Positions 33,589-48,100 are shown, counted from the stretch's first letter. The stretch: 64,000 bases of DNA from Boswellia sacra (GCA_013180625.2 SNVD02002651.1:1-64000); one strand, 5' to 3'. Notes: generated by a model from the letters alone, not told the origin. Numbers and translations are program-made.

Positions 33589-36500
33589 TATACCTATAGG
33601 TTTAGAAAACTCATAATCTCCCCCAACTTCCATCAGTTCCCATTAAGCAAACAAATCTATATCCTCGAAAATATTTTCTGTTACTCCTCATTTGTTACCT
33701 ATTTCATGCAAGAATTACTTGATTTCACTCACGAATAAACGGATTTATTGATGCTAGATTCTATTTATATTAATGTTAAATAATTATCTTTGTTTAAGGC
33801 TAATATAATATTATCTTTATTTGGAAAATTCATTATACCCTTAATTTATATAGTTAATTTTATAACCGTTTATATATATATATATATGTAAAATCCTAAT
33901 TAATTTCAAGTTTTGTGATTCCTCTCCTTTTTCCGAAATGCTTGGTTGCCTCTTAGACCTTGCCGGATAAACAAACCTTTCATCCATACAATAATGTAAG
34001 TCCATATTATATTTTAATTAATTTTGAATATTTTATTCTTAAATATAGTTTTATTTTATTTTAATTCTCATTCATTTAGTTTCGATATAAATTATACATT
34101 TCACTTTATATTATATTTTATACTTTATAAAAAGATTAACCATTTGTCACTAGAAAAGGACAAATTTGATGATCCTAATGAACGTTAATGACTAACTCCT
34201 TTTTGTAATTTTTAATAAAAATACATATTACACTTCCATAATGTTTTTCTCTTTATTTTTTAATTATTTGTTTTAATCAGAGTAAAAAAAAAAGTAAATA
34301 TCATTAAAAAATTGAATAATGCTATAACTACAACTCATTTATAACCAAAATTTTATACAACCTAAGTTAGCAATATATTATTGGATAAGCAATTATCATG
34401 TCATTCAGTTTGATATCTTTTTTTTTATTTTTATTTTTTAACCATTTAGTGGTAGCTTATCAACTCATCAAGTTGTATAAAAAATGGTTGTAGATGAATT
34501 ATTGATGTAGTATTATCCCAAAAAATTATGCGTCAGAGACTCTTTGTTTTGTTTCAATTTTTTGTAGTCTTTTTGGACAAAAATAATGCTTATTAGAAAA
34601 TATTATTTTTTTGAATAGTTATGAAGAGAATTAAAAAAAATACTTTTAAGTTAAAATAACATTTAGAGATTTTTTTTTGTAGTTTTGAATAGTTATAATC
34701 ATAATGTCCCCCTTTCTGAATGTATTTTTTTTTTAAATAATTCAATAAATTGTTTTACACATTAAGGTTTTTATTAAATAAAATTATAAATATTAAAATA
34801 TTTAAAGTGCTCTTCTTTTGTTAAAATCTTGGGTCCACCACTATAGTCATTGAAAATATATTTTAGATTAACATTGTTTAAACTTGCTCAGCTTGATCGA
34901 TATCTAATTTTTCTTTGCCTGCCACTGGTTGATAACTAAAAGGTTGAGGCTATTAGCACATAAAGATCTACTCTCAACCCCCATTTTTTAATTACATCCC
35001 ATAATGAATTATATTTTTTTAACTTAACAAAAATATTTTCATCTAAACAAAAAATTCTACAAATTGAAACTTCATCGAATAAAAGAGCATAATCTTTATT
35101 TTTTTCACAAACTATGTGAGAGGCCAAAATAATTACGTTTATTTGATTAATGTTTTTTTAATCAAAATTCTAAAAACATTATTGATGTTAATTGTATTTC
35201 TTAATAAATTAAAATTGATCAATTGAATTATATTGATTCATTAATTTTATATACATGCCATGCGAGCCGTATGTTCGCTAATGTATGCTACTTGTTTACA
35301 ATTATATATAAATATGTGAAAGACAGGAAAAATTGTAATGTCTTGGTATCACATAAGCAACCTTAATGCAAACGGAATATAAAATCAAACTCCATAAACT
35401 AAAAACTACTAAAATAGGAAAGTAGTGAGCAGTAACCCTCGTTGAGGAGATGTAGTTGTTCTGCACGTAAGATAGAACTTTTTGAATTATATAAGTGCCA
35501 AAGATCTCTCATTCAACCCCAGAGAGCTTCCAATTGGCATCTTCCTGAAGTTACATTAGAAAATTTTGCCTCATTTCTCGTGACAGACAGGTCATAAATA
35601 ACAAAAGCCCGTTTCGCACTCTCATTCACTCTTCAAACACTAAAAACCAAGAGCTTATGAGGTTAGCGAAGACAGGTAATTTGCAGCTAAAGTGGCTTCA
35701 GATGCTAAGTACTTTTTCTTCCTAAGGGTTATTGATGATGAATTGAGCTGTTGCATGGTTAAGTGATTAGTTGTGCTATGTAATTTGATTGTTTTGGGCG
35801 TTAGAGGAGAGGCTATTAGGATTGGAAATCAAGAAGGTTTGAAGAGAGCAACATATTGTAGGCTGAAGCCATTCACTTTGGTTTGTTCATCACGATAGTT
35901 GGCATGTGAGTGTTCAAGTACTCAAATCAGTTTTGAGTTCACATTTGGTGGGTTTTTCTTTCCTTTTTTTAAATTATATATATATAAAATTTTTTATTCT
36001 CTTTTTTATTTTTTTTCCAATTTTGTACTGTAGTCTTCTGACGTTTCAGCTAAATTGTTAGTTATATGTTGAGTTAACACAAGAAGGAAATGTTTCAATC
36101 ACCCTTTTAATCCAATAAAATAAGAAATGATCCCAATCTATTTCGTCGCACAATGTTAAATTGGTAGTGGAGATTATGCGGAGGTTAGCTAGAGAGGTTA
36201 CTTGACTCTTAATTTAATTATATATTTACTTAATTAATTTTTTGTTATTAATTACAATATCTTTGAACAAAATTTCTTCAAAGAAATAAAATTTTTTTGC
36301 AATTGTTATCACTACAAACTTCAAAAAATTTTCATATGCTAAAACTGTATAATATAAGTAAACTTTCTTATTTTTGTTAAAACTGATTTCTTTTCAAAAC
36401 TGCTTTATATACTAAACTTTTGTTTTTTTTTTTGTTTTTGACTAGTTATCAAACTCTCAAGAATTTATGCAAATTGAAGCTGAAAATATTTGAGTTCCTT

Positions 36501-37399
36501 GAAATCCATGATAAACATCTAAAAGAGCATTTTCAAATACTTTAAGAAATCCTTGAATTACATTGTTAAGAAAACTTGAATATCATGTTTTAGCACTTTC
36601 TCTAAAAATGTAAAATATATATTTTTAATAAACTAAAATAGCACTTTACATATAAAATCTAAAATTTTATTTCTAAATGCTATATCTTTGTTTAAAACAG
36701 TTTTTGGAATTAAAAATCTTGTCTAGGACTATTTTAAAAACTAGCTTTAAAACAACTTAATAACTGAAAGCAAGTGTATAAAATAATACTTTATATTTCT
36801 TCAAGAGATATTATAGAAAACTAGCTTGAATGCTTCTAAATTTGCTAAGGTACTCAAAACAAACCTTTCCATAAGTTGTTAAATATACATCACTAAAAAA
36901 ATGTTAAATATGCTTTTTAGTTTATCTAGAAAATATAAATCTTCTAATCTCTTTAAGACTTTCTAACATATCCATAAAATTGGCATTTAAAACTTACCAT
37001 AACCCACAAAAGAAAATAGTTTTCAACTCATTATAAACCATAACTTTCTTTTCATACCAAAATCTCATACTTTCCACATAACATCCTTTCACATAATTAT
37101 GCTTCAAAGCTTATCGAATTTCCAAAAATTCCAATTCAAAATTTCAAAGATTTTCAAAATCTTAAAAATCATAACTTCAATGAAAGTTAAAATTCCAGAA
37201 TTTTGCATCCAGTCCCTGCAATTCGGGAACAGTTTTTAGAATTTGTAGTTCACCCTCTGCAGTTGGAAAGTTTCAGAATTTTGTAATGTCACCTCTGCAA
37301 AAAGAAATTCTAATTTCGAAAGCTTTTCTCAATAATAATTTGCTATTATTTTGAATATAAAACCACCCATCACTTTGTAAATCAAAAGCACAATTTTCC

Positions 37400-37448
<49 letters not shown>

Positions 37449-39230
37449 TGTATGTATTCAAAGGAAATAACTAAACACTTCAATTTACTATAAAAATTCA
37501 TATAATTATAAATGTCTATTTTCGAACCATCAACGAACTTTCTACTTCCATTAACATATTACATATGTGCATTCTACAAATTTCACTTTAAATTCCTTTT
37601 CCTTTTATATTTAAACATAACAAAACATCATTTACTATGTCCTCAAACACTAGTTTATTAGAAACATCCATATACATCTTTTTGTCTAAAATTTAATACC
37701 TTACACAATTATTTTCAAAATAGCATAATCACTTGTTATTTATTCTAACAACAAGTAATATGTAAGGAGAACTATTTGTAACTCAATTAATTAAACTGAT
37801 AACTTAAATTATATTTAAAAAAACATAAATTAACTATACTTTAATACAATATGTAAATCTTGAAATAAAATCCACTCATTGAATTTAAGCCTCCTTTTGG
37901 CTATATGAGAAACATTCTAACAATTGTTTGATGACTAAAACCGTCGTTGGAAACATCGTCGAAAAAAGATGAATGGTGATCGAACACTTATTTTTCTCCA
38001 ATTAACCAATTTCACATATCAACATGCCACAACAATGATATGGTTATAAAGAGCTTAGAACAAACTTCAAATTGACGTAATATTGAATGGTAACTCACCG
38101 GATTTTGGCTGAAAAATATATAGAAAGGTGTCGGCTTCTAAGTTTTGATTTGCAAAATCCGTAGAGAATCCGGTCACAAGATGTATATGGATGGAAAGAG
38201 GACAGAAGGAGATTCTAAACGATATATTGTGGGGTTGCAAATTCGTCGGATTTTGGCCGAAATCTGTAGTCAAAGTTTGTTGACCAAGTGGTCAATGAAC
38301 TGCACAGTTGTCTATGCCCCCTTCCGTTCTTCCTCCTCTCTCTCCCGTTTTTGTTGTGTTTAATGAGAATAAATGGAAGAGAAGGATGGGCTGGGCTGGC
38401 CTATTAAAATCTAATTGGGCCAAGCTTTTATTTAGTTTTTAAGTCTATGGGCCTTACACTCTAAGCTTTGGATCTTGCTGAAACCAACTGAAAGATAAGA
38501 GTTCCTCCTTGGTCTAATTGTTTGGAAGCCTAACCTTATTTATTTATCAAAAAAAAAAAATTCAAGTTGTGGCAGGGTCAATTGCAAGAATGGATCAATG
38601 GTGGTTTGTCGTTCTGTAATTATTATCCTCACGAGGATTGTCAAAGATAAATAATTAAAAAAAGGTAATAATTGAGTTTGAATAAAAGAATTAGTATTAA
38701 GCTTTAATAAAATTTTCTTCTCTCTTTAACCAAACTTAATTCAATAGTAAATTGTTTTAGGGGTATTATGGTAAAAGAAACTTTTTCTTTTGAATAAATG
38801 TGGTTGTGTTTATCAAAAGAAATGGGTGCAAATAATTACTCCATTCTTACTGAACATCTTTATTTATATAGTTTTATTACAATTTTATTCTCATCTAAAC
38901 CCAAGGTGGGGTTTGATGAGATTAAAACTAGTGCAAAATCAATTACTCAAACACAAAAATAACAATCAATACATGGCAATACGTACCCTCAATCATCCAC
39001 TTGATTGTTCCTGTTTCATATGACAATTAGGTTTGATATATTGTCATCTTTCTTATTGCAATAAAAATTTTTACTTTTAACTTTTCTGATAGTTTAATCT
39101 TTAAATCCTATGACAACTTTATGTGATTTAAATATTTGATAAAGAAGCCAAGGGAAAAATACTGAAGGAAACACTTAGAGAGAAGATGATCTAAACCCCA
39201 AAATACTAGAAAAATCAATAAAGAAAATAC
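33589..39230. other. Intergenic, AT-rich, no gene seen
   Basis: Long runs of A and T, many stops in every frame, and no exon with supporting borders. It includes a microsatellite at 37400-37457. 38060-38460 is less AT-rich and carries GGGCTGGGCTGGCC-like words that often occur at ends of old LTR elements, but no paired repeat was found. A pyrimidine-rich, leader-like stretch at 35580-35720 leads to no ORF. Confidence 0.45.
37400..37457. repeat. (TA)n/(TATG)n microsatellite
   Basis: Ten TA units pass into about nine TATG units. Confidence 0.95.
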
Positions 39231-39399
39231 AACTATTCTGTTAGCACCTACAATGGGTTGGTTCAAGTGGTAAGTGCGACCCAAGAGGGAGTTAGTGAGG
39301 CCAACGGTGAAGTCCTGGATTCGATTCTTCATAATGGCCTTTTTCCGTGAGGTAAGTTACAAAAAAAAAAAACCAAAAAAAAAAAAACTATTCTGCTAG
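39231..39399 (+). mobile_element. tRNA-derived SINE with target-site duplications
   Basis: The body is 39245-39385. A pol III box A (TGGTTCAAGTGG, 39259-39270) and a box B-like ATTCGATTC (39319-39327) are about 50 bp apart, as in tRNA-derived promoters. The body ends in two A-runs (39361-39387, interrupted by CC). The 14-bp direct repeats AACTATTCTGYTAG at 39231-39244 and 39386-39399 differ at one base and flank it as target duplications. The strand follows the box order and the A-tail. Confidence 0.88.
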
Positions 39400-40726
39400 C
39401 CATAAGCTAGTATTCTAAGCTAAAATAAAATTGTTCCAAATAGGGGCGGACTTGCATGAGGGCTACAACCCAACCTAGTTTTTTGAAAAAAAAAAATCAA
39501 ATTAAAGTTCTAAATATCATCCTTTAAATTATGTTCTATTTACAAAATACCACTTTTTCAATTGAATTTATTTACAAATTTGCTATTTTTGTTTGAAATC
39601 TTGCCACTGTTCAAATTCTTCTCTCCTCCTTTTATACTTTTGAAAGTGAGAGCTTATGTTCTTCTCCCCACTTAACAATTCCTCTATTAGGTATTTTCCT
39701 TTTAATTTTAATTTTAAAAAAAATTAAATTAATATATTCATTAATTTTTTTGGTTAATTTTTTTTGCGGCCTTTAAATAGGCTGATCATAGATATTCTAA
39801 GCAAATAAACAAGATAGTAGGCGATGACGAAAGTATATTCAAGTTCTCTCCAGCTAGCTGCATTTCTTAATTGAGATTTATCAGCTTTGCTTATGTTTAA
39901 CTACTGGGCATTCATCCTTGCATAGTGAGCAACAACATTTTTCTCTTGCAAAGCAAATATCGTTGACCATTATATCTTACTACTCCTCTTTCATTTTGTA
40001 GGATTTAGTAATTCAAGTACACAAATTACTGAAAAGATTTGTTTCACCAATTAAATTTGAAGCAGAAATAACATGCAGATTATTACATATCTTATTTTTT
40101 GTAACCACCATAATTATGTAAGCAAGATGAGATGATAAAATAAAATATTGTTCTTGAGCAATGAATATGTAAGACTGCACTCATAGCTAAGGCGGAGTTG
40201 ATCAAGGGGTGTTTGCTTCCATTATTGTAAGGATTTGTAAATTCCTTTCGCGTGCACTACACTTTTTGAAACACCATTATGTTTGTATGGAAAGAACTGT
40301 TTGGTGCTTGATGAATATATTTTTCAAGTCATAAGCCATAAGAACCAAGGCTTCAACATTTTGTAACCGCTTTAACAGTTCTAGCTGAGATTGGAAAGTT
40401 GGATGAGTAAGGGTTAGCCTGAGCCCAATTGACAAGCTCTTTTCCAAAAGGACACCGTCTTTTAGATTATCATTTTTGTGATTGCGATGACCAGTGCTTG
40501 GAGACTTAATCATGAAATATAAAAAGAACTAGCTAGTAGCATTTTTTTATTTATTGACTTGACATAAGAGTCACCGATAGTTAGTGTCAAAATACAGTTA
40601 TCCCCTCTCCAGAAGGCACTAAGAAATATTTTGCACCATAATTTCCTAAAAGCTAGTGGTGAAACATTTAAGTTTGAAGCGTCGAAGCAATATAAAAAGG
40701 GTCATGCCATGAGCAGTTCACCTTTG
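39400..40726. other. Spacer downstream of NBS1
   Basis: One open stretch, 40277-40513 on the minus strand (78 codons), reads like real protein in part (LRLTLTHPTFQSQLELLKRL) but lies beyond the NBS1 poly(A) signal and matches nothing I recognise. It may be an orphan exon. The rest has no gene. Confidence 0.35.
40550..40555 (-). terminator. NBS1 poly(A) signal
   Basis: AATAAA on the minus strand lies 172 bases after the NBS1 stop codon, a normal spacing for a plant near-upstream element. Confidence 0.5.
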
Positions 40727-43087
40727 TTATCCACGAGTAAGAAGTCCATGAATAGAACCAGCAATACCACGCTTCCTCCCCTGCATAATTCCAAAATAAC
40801 AAAGCAAATTCATAAACCGATTACTTTCAATTTACCTAAGATAAGTCCCATCGCTCACCTTTTCATTGTTAAACAAGTCCTCTGCCATGGCTTCCATTTG
40901 CTTTCTCTTCTTCTCTTCTTTCACATACTCAACCATTCCCTCAGTTCCACAGTCTGAATCTCTGTCATTAAGAAACAAACTCAAATCAAAAACCTCATAT
41001 AAGTTGTGAAAGCTACGCAGCAATCAGATGGGGTTGAGGAATATAGATCTTACTTATATGGGTACTTTGAAAATGGAATAAGACTGCTGAAGCTATTCCC
41101 TGATTCAGTATTTATCTACAAGACAATTAAACATTTGTGAAAGAATCAGGCATCTTATGATCAAACAAACTTTGACATGAGATGTATAGATAACTGCAAA
41201 ATGATGAAATATAGACAAAAATTAAAAAAAAAAAAAAAAAATCCAATGCAAAATCTGTTCAATAGACTGGTCAATTCGTATTAAACTTGCCAAGAAATTT
41301 AGCACAATAGGGAACTGGAAGTCAGATATATGAGGAATGATATAGAAATGGTGAAAAAGCCGATAAAGTGATCACCAAGTTAAAAACCCAAAGAAAAAAG
41401 GAAATCTTGTAATTGCCTTGTTGCATTCCTGGTTGAAAATTTAGCTATGAGGTCAAAAGTTTACCGACTGCTAAGAGAACAATTCAATTTATCTTTGCCT
41501 TGACACAGGCATTCCTTACCACTTTTATCAGAGCTGACAAAATCATGCAGCGAGGAAATTCCAAAAAATGTCAAAACAGATATGGTGCCCATTTGAATTC
41601 CTTAGAAAGCAACACTTTAGCCTAACTTTGGGAGCAATGTAAGGTGTCATCTGGAATTAAAAAATTTCAAGGCAATACCTTTCTAAAACGTTTAAAATTT
41701 AAGACTCCATTGCTTGATGTAGAGTTTATGGTGGTAGGTAAACTCAAACTTCTGACAACTATATCTTGGCTGTAAAGGATATCTGAACTTTCAGTCTCAA
41801 ACTCATTGGCTTTCTCTCTGCTTGCTGTCATTCTATTGTTTACATCTCTAAAACCTGCACCTTGACCATCCTCAAATCTATTAGTAGCACGTTCGGTAGA
41901 TACTTCCTCTTTTCTCAGATATTTGGGAGCTTCCTCACTGAGGTCAACAGCCCTTGCACGAACCACTGAGGATGTTTCTGCTTCAACATCAGAATCAGCT
42001 ACCACTGTCTCGTCCGTAGAGCATGAAGATGAAATGACTACTGCAAAGTTGCAAGCATTTGACTGCATTAATTTGGTATTACAAAGAAATGAAAGAGCAG
42101 TTCATAACATATAAAAAAATAAATTGAAAAATTATGTTTGCAGGTACAGGTAATAATTAGCAAGTAATTCTATGCATCCACTACGGTTTAGTTAAATACA
42201 TGTTACCACCAAACATTTATAAATGCATAAGAAAACACCCCCAAGTGTTTATGCAGTCTAGACAAAGTTGTATTTGACAGTTAATAAAATGAGCATCAAA
42301 AAAAAAAAATGATAAAATGTTTACTGAATATAAAAAAGAACCAATTCTAATAAATAATTGATGATTAAGATTTTAAATATTGATTTGGTTGCAAACATCA
42401 TGGAACAAAAATAATATTAATAATTACTAGTTATTATACTAGAAGTGCCCCTCTTGAGGTAATATGTGCTTCCTCGTTTGTAGTACTGGTTTTATTTAGC
42501 AACATATATTTAACAAGTTAACATCTTTGAATAGTGTGAACAAAACTATAGATACACGTTCTTTGAGATGATATTTAGGGACAAATATGATATTTTATTA
42601 TCTATCACCTTTCAAAAATAACTTGATGAGATTATCTTATAGATAGTAAGGAGCATAGTGAATAATTTTTGAAACATTTGGTGGTAAACTTCTTTAACTA
42701 AACCTCAGGGGTGTAAATGAAGATAAGCCTAAATTTACAGCTTGAGTATTTGCAAAATGATCTCAAAGCAAGCCAGGCAACACCTAAGGATTTCAGGCAG
42801 TGATATAGGAGATGCAGCCCTTCAAGTTTCCAAAAATAGGCATAACTTCATAAACTTTATACAAATAACAACTAAAAGCAGGAGAACACAATCCATCACA
42901 AGTAAATTTCTTGATTAATTTTTAATAAATTTCATGTTAGAATTCTCATAATCATGATAAGACTTAATATATCCAGGTATATTTTCCCCAAAAGTATAAA
43001 ACTTTTTATCTTACTCTAGGTATCTTCCTAGTTATCTCTGAGGTTCCAGCTTTGGTCCTTTTTACAACAATCAACAAGTCTCCTTTT

Positions 43088-43139
<52 letters not shown>

Positions 43140-45060
43140 CACTCATGGGTCTTCGGCTTGAGCCCCTTCCTGACTAATCCCATGAGGGATGCCCCACGTG
43201 CCCCAATGCAGGTCCTGCGAGGCAATAGAGCGTAATCAAGCAACCCAGACCTGAGCCAGGACCATGCGCCTAACCACACATCATGGGCATCAAGCTTTGC
43301 CACTTAAACCAACACCATGGGGGTGTCTCCTTTTAATTTATATAAACACGACATGTCATAAAAACCTCTCCACTGATGGCAACAGTCATATGATGTCTCA
43401 ATGAAAGAAGTAGAACCATAAGATAAGCAGACCAAAAAGATAGAGATAGTAAAGGAAAAAGGGCAAACAGAGAATGAAGAGAAAGACACAAAGAAGAAAG
43501 CATGGACAAAAGAGAGAAGAGAATGGAGATTAGGCCTTCAGTCTTTTCAAATGAATCCAGATGCCAATTTAAAGCATCTAGATAGGGTGCTATTTGAAAA
43601 AACTCGGACCAAAAGGAAACCAAATCAATTGAATAATAACCCTAACGTTAAAATCCTTGAAACAAAATAATAAACCATAAACTAATATATAAATAATGTT
43701 CCCAAAATAACAAAATTATAGGAAAAATAAACTCTAGGCTCTTTGCCAAGTCAAGCATCGATGTGGAGGCTCTTGTCCTTTTCTATTTGGCAATTCCTGG
43801 CTGGTTTTTACAGGTTTGCATAATTTAACATCAGCATTAACGTCAATACATCATGAATATCTGACTCTAATTTGTTTAGTTTCCCAATGTTACTTGAGGA
43901 CAATGGCATAAGCTGGATTTAATAGATCATGGCAAAAAATTGCATTTCACTATAAATACAGATGAATAAATATGAAAATGGGCCTTTTTGAAGTACGAGT
44001 ATTGCAAGTTATAATGCTTACAACTTATTAGAAAACAATTTGCATATATTATAATTGCATTAAACAAGCAACAAAAATCATGCATCTTGAATATAATAAA
44101 CATACATTACCAGATGGTGAAATCAATATAGATGGATCGAGATGTCCAGATAGAGCAGCACATACTAAAGCCACTTCGTCTACTCTAGATAGTGAACTGA
44201 GTTTGTTGAAGCAATTAAAATCGTCTTCTGGTCTTCTAGGGATCACACATATCACACGACCATGTTCTACATACTCGAAGTCCTACAGGGAATAATTTAC
44301 CTAAAAGATATCAGATGATAAGTTCCCAATAAAATATGAGGCCTGTGATGAAGACATTTTGGTGCAACATGTATAGATGGAGACAGAAGAATATCCTGTC
44401 TACTGCTAGGATTTTGCCAGTTGTTGAACATATTATAAAATGAGCCAGCCAATGATGTAGTGAGCAAAAACACCAATTATACCTTATTTCCCTTGTTCCC
44501 AAAAATTCAGATCATTTAAAGGTTCATCCATAGAAACCTGTAAGTCTCATTTCTAACTTGTATAATGTAATTGCTACTCTCTCTTAGACTGAAAGGGGTT
44601 TTGGAGGACATTATTGCAGATTTGCGGACAGCTTTCATCACATTGGTAGATAAATATTAGAGCTTTCCAGCTACCGAACATTGCGGTGGTAAAACTGATC
44701 GGATTAAAGTAAGTCTTTCCCCTTTTCAGAGAAGAGCCTTTTCCCAACCTTATAGTCTTTTTTCCACCTTTTCCATGACAAGAGTTCAAAAAGACTCTGG
44801 TCTATGACTTCCACCTAATTTCATTGGCCAATGACCAATGCTACAACCATTGTTTTTGGCTAAGAGGTCATCTACCCAATAACTGTTGGATAGGTTGATT
44901 TTGAGACCTGCAATATTATAAAAATTTCCAGCAATCTTCTAGTTTAGGTTGTTGGAGGTCATTTTGCTGATTCTTTTCTTGGCTTTTGTCAGGGCTCTTG
45001 CAGAATGTCCTAATTTGGTTTTTAGAGGTTTTAAGTTGTCTTATTGTTGTTGTTGTTTCT

Positions 45061-45123
<63 letters not shown>

Positions 45124-48100
45124 GCTATTACTAAGGACATCTTGCTCTTCGTTTTACAAATCTTCACAATAAATCCAACTTTACATTCATTATATAAAGT
45201 AAAAATAAAATACAAAAATCTTGGGAAAGAAAAGTAAATAAATGAATCACACATCACTTAGAATCTCATTGAGATCGACATAAACAATCTAGCCTTCTTA
45301 AAATAACAAATTTGTGTTGTAAATTCTATTAAGGGAGTCAAAGCTAACAAATAGCCGTATGAAAACCATGCTTAAATGTCTCACATTCTAAATTCAAGAA
45401 ATAAACAATTAATACCAAAAAAAAATCAAAACACAATAATATTAAAAAGAGTCAACTACCTAACTGCTTTGGAAGGAAATTACAGATATAACCTATTTTT
45501 GAAAAATCAGCAGAATTTCATTTAAAAGAAAATTTACACTGTGTTCTTTTTGTAATTCAAAATCCTGTTTTCTATATTGCACACTTTCCAATGCATTTTA
45601 TATTTGAAACCAACCACATATCCTTTTCAAAATTTAAAATAATTCAAAATCAACCACATATTCTTAAATCTTATTGAAAACAAAAACACAAAATGACAAA
45701 AGGAACAAATCCTCAAGTATTTGTTTGCATCATATTTATGGCATGTAGAGAAAATATTATAAGAATAAAGTTTCTGGCATGCACTGATAAATGTGTACAT
45801 GTATTAGAGGTAGGAATGCATACTTGGCTGCTTGAACAAAAGTTTTTGATGGAGAGAGTCTTTGCACCACACACCTCCAATAATGACTGCAATCTATACC
45901 CATATTTAAACTGCATTAAAGAAATAAACAAGTAGATAATGTAAGACCCATTAGATAATAATTATGAATAAAACTAAAGATTTCGATTTTGATTTTAGGT
46001 ATTTTAACTTCCTAAATTGGGAGTAGTCCTAATTTAAGTTATTTTCTTAATAATTAGTTTACTATTTTATTCGGGAGTTATTTTTAGTATTTTTCAAATT
46101 TAATTGGGATTAAATTCTCTTTTTTAGTCAAGTTATGATTGTTGACACTATAAATAAGTGTCTTTCGTTATTTTATTCCTTAGGCTAGTGAATATCGATT
46201 TTTGATCTTTTAGCAAAAAGATTGTCTTCTCCCTCAATTCTATCTCTCTCTTAATTTCTTCTATTGTTTCTCCCATTTCCTCTATCTACATCTCCCTTCC
46301 TTTCTTTTAATTTGAGAATCCCTCCCTTTCTTTTAATTTAAGAAGCCCCGTTCCTTATCAATTGGTATCAGAGTGTTGATCCCATTTTGTACTAGTTATC
46401 CTTTTTTTTTTTCGGTTCAACCCATAAATCCTAAATTTTCTACCACCATCAATTTCATCTCCCACATCTATTCAACTTTTATCACTCATCACCCATTAAT
46501 TTTCACCAATATTTTAAAAAAAAAAAAAGAAAAGAAAATTTAGTCACTGTTGACATCCGAGTTACTGTTAACAGCAGAAATCACTGCCCACCGATGTCAC
46601 TGTTTACAGCGGAGTTACTGTTCACCTCCACTACCATCAGAACCTCCTCATTGCCATCTATAATCTATTCTTCAACACTAACTTCAAATTCTCACTAGAA
46701 ACATGTAAAAATATCATCCAAAGTTTCATCGCATGGCACTCCAAGGTCTTGGTTTGTTTTATTTTAGCTCTTAATGTTTCAGAATTTTGAGCTTAACCCC
46801 AATTCATTCAATCCACTATATCCAATGATTGTTAGTTTAGTCCCTAAATATATCCAATTACCTTCAACAAAATTCACCCCTAGATAAACAACCCAAAAAA
46901 CCTTCAGAAAATCAAACAAACATTAGGATGGATGCTTTGGGCAATAGAATGGACGCCATGGAAAATAGTATGGTAGAACTAATAGTAACTATAAAAGCGT
47001 TACAAGCTTTCTTTCTCATAAACAAGACCATAAAGTGAAGTCATCTACTAAACATAGGGATCAAGAGGAAAATGGAATTTTGAATACAACTTCTAAGAAC
47101 CATGAGGATGAATGTGATGAAGACGGGCATGAATCTAAATCTAAAGTTAGTATTAAAATCGAAGGCGAGATGAATTCTAATGATTATGTGAAGCCAAAAT
47201 TGTGAAGTTGAATCTATATGTAAAAACGAATCTCATGAGATCATTTAAGAAATTGATTTTATAGGTTGTAATTCATATTTTGGTTCATCTACTCCTATCA
47301 TCGGGTCAACATCTTTGGTGAAGTCTTCCATGGTTATTATTATTTCTCTACCAACATTGAAGGCCATTGAAGCATCATCAATTTTTCAATCATGTGTGAT
47401 TACACTATTCGATCCTCATGAAGTGAAAAGTTGGGTTGATGACTTTCGTATGCTCGTGCAAGACAAGATATGGCGTTTCCTTGTGTCTTGGCAACTTCCT
47501 CCTTGACAACTCGCCAAGACTCGAGTTCTTTAAAACAGGGGCGAATTAATTTAGAACCTATTAGGTTATAATTAGAAACAAAATTAGGGATTTCAATTTT
47601 AATTTTAGGGATTTTAATAAATTAAGGATTTTGACTTCCTAAATAGAGAGTAGTCTTAATTTGAGTTTTTTTTTTTCTAATAATTAGTTTACTATTTTGT
47701 TTAGGAGTTATTTTTAGTATTTTCTAGTTTATTTAGGATTAAATTCTATTTCCTAGTCAAGTTATGATTGTTGGCACTTAAATAAGTGTCTTTACTTATT
47801 TTATTTCTTATGATGTTGAATATGAATTTTTGATCTTTTAGTAAAAAAGAATGGTTTCTCCCTCAATTTTACTCTACTTCTCGTTCAATTTATATTGTTT
47901 CTCCCATTTCCTCTATCTACATCTCTCTCCCTTTCTTTTAATTTGAGAAACCCCATTCCTCAAATAGATATCAAATGCAAAAAGATAACAATAAAATTAC
48001 TCAGTACATCTGCTGAACAAATTGGTAATTATGTTATCACGTCATAACCAATAGTTAAGTTTTCTAACTTTACTTTTTTTCCAACAAGTGTCTACTATGC

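Larger units (their letters stand above)
45940..47962 (+). mobile_element. Small gag-type non-autonomous LTR retrotransposon in NBS1 intron 7
   Basis: Two direct repeats, 45940-46360 and 47550-47962, are collinear (both include CAAGTTATGATTGTTG and end in TTAATTT-AGA-CCCC-TTCCT-TCA). A tRNA-Met primer site, TGGTATCAGAG, follows the left repeat at 46363, and a short purine stretch precedes the right one. The 1.2 kb interior has a gag-like start at 46929 (MDALGNRMDAMENSMVELI) and a later piece with DPHEVKSWVDDF near 47421, but no protease, RT or integrase. It is oriented opposite to NBS1. TAGATA occurs next to both ends, but the register of the duplication is not clean. The LTRs are clearly diverged, so it is old. 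Confidence 0.75.

Noticed and set aside
38060..38460. Possible old LTR end with GGGCTGGGCTGGCC and GGGCC words
   Set aside because: No paired repeat, primer site or target duplication was found.
39245..39385. Possible tRNA gene
   Set aside because: Pol III boxes are present, but no cloverleaf can be drawn; the A-tail and target duplications show it is a SINE.
44916..45257. 113-codon minus-strand ORF rich in Lys
   Set aside because: It is the translation of the 60-base A/T run and flanking intron sequence of NBS1.
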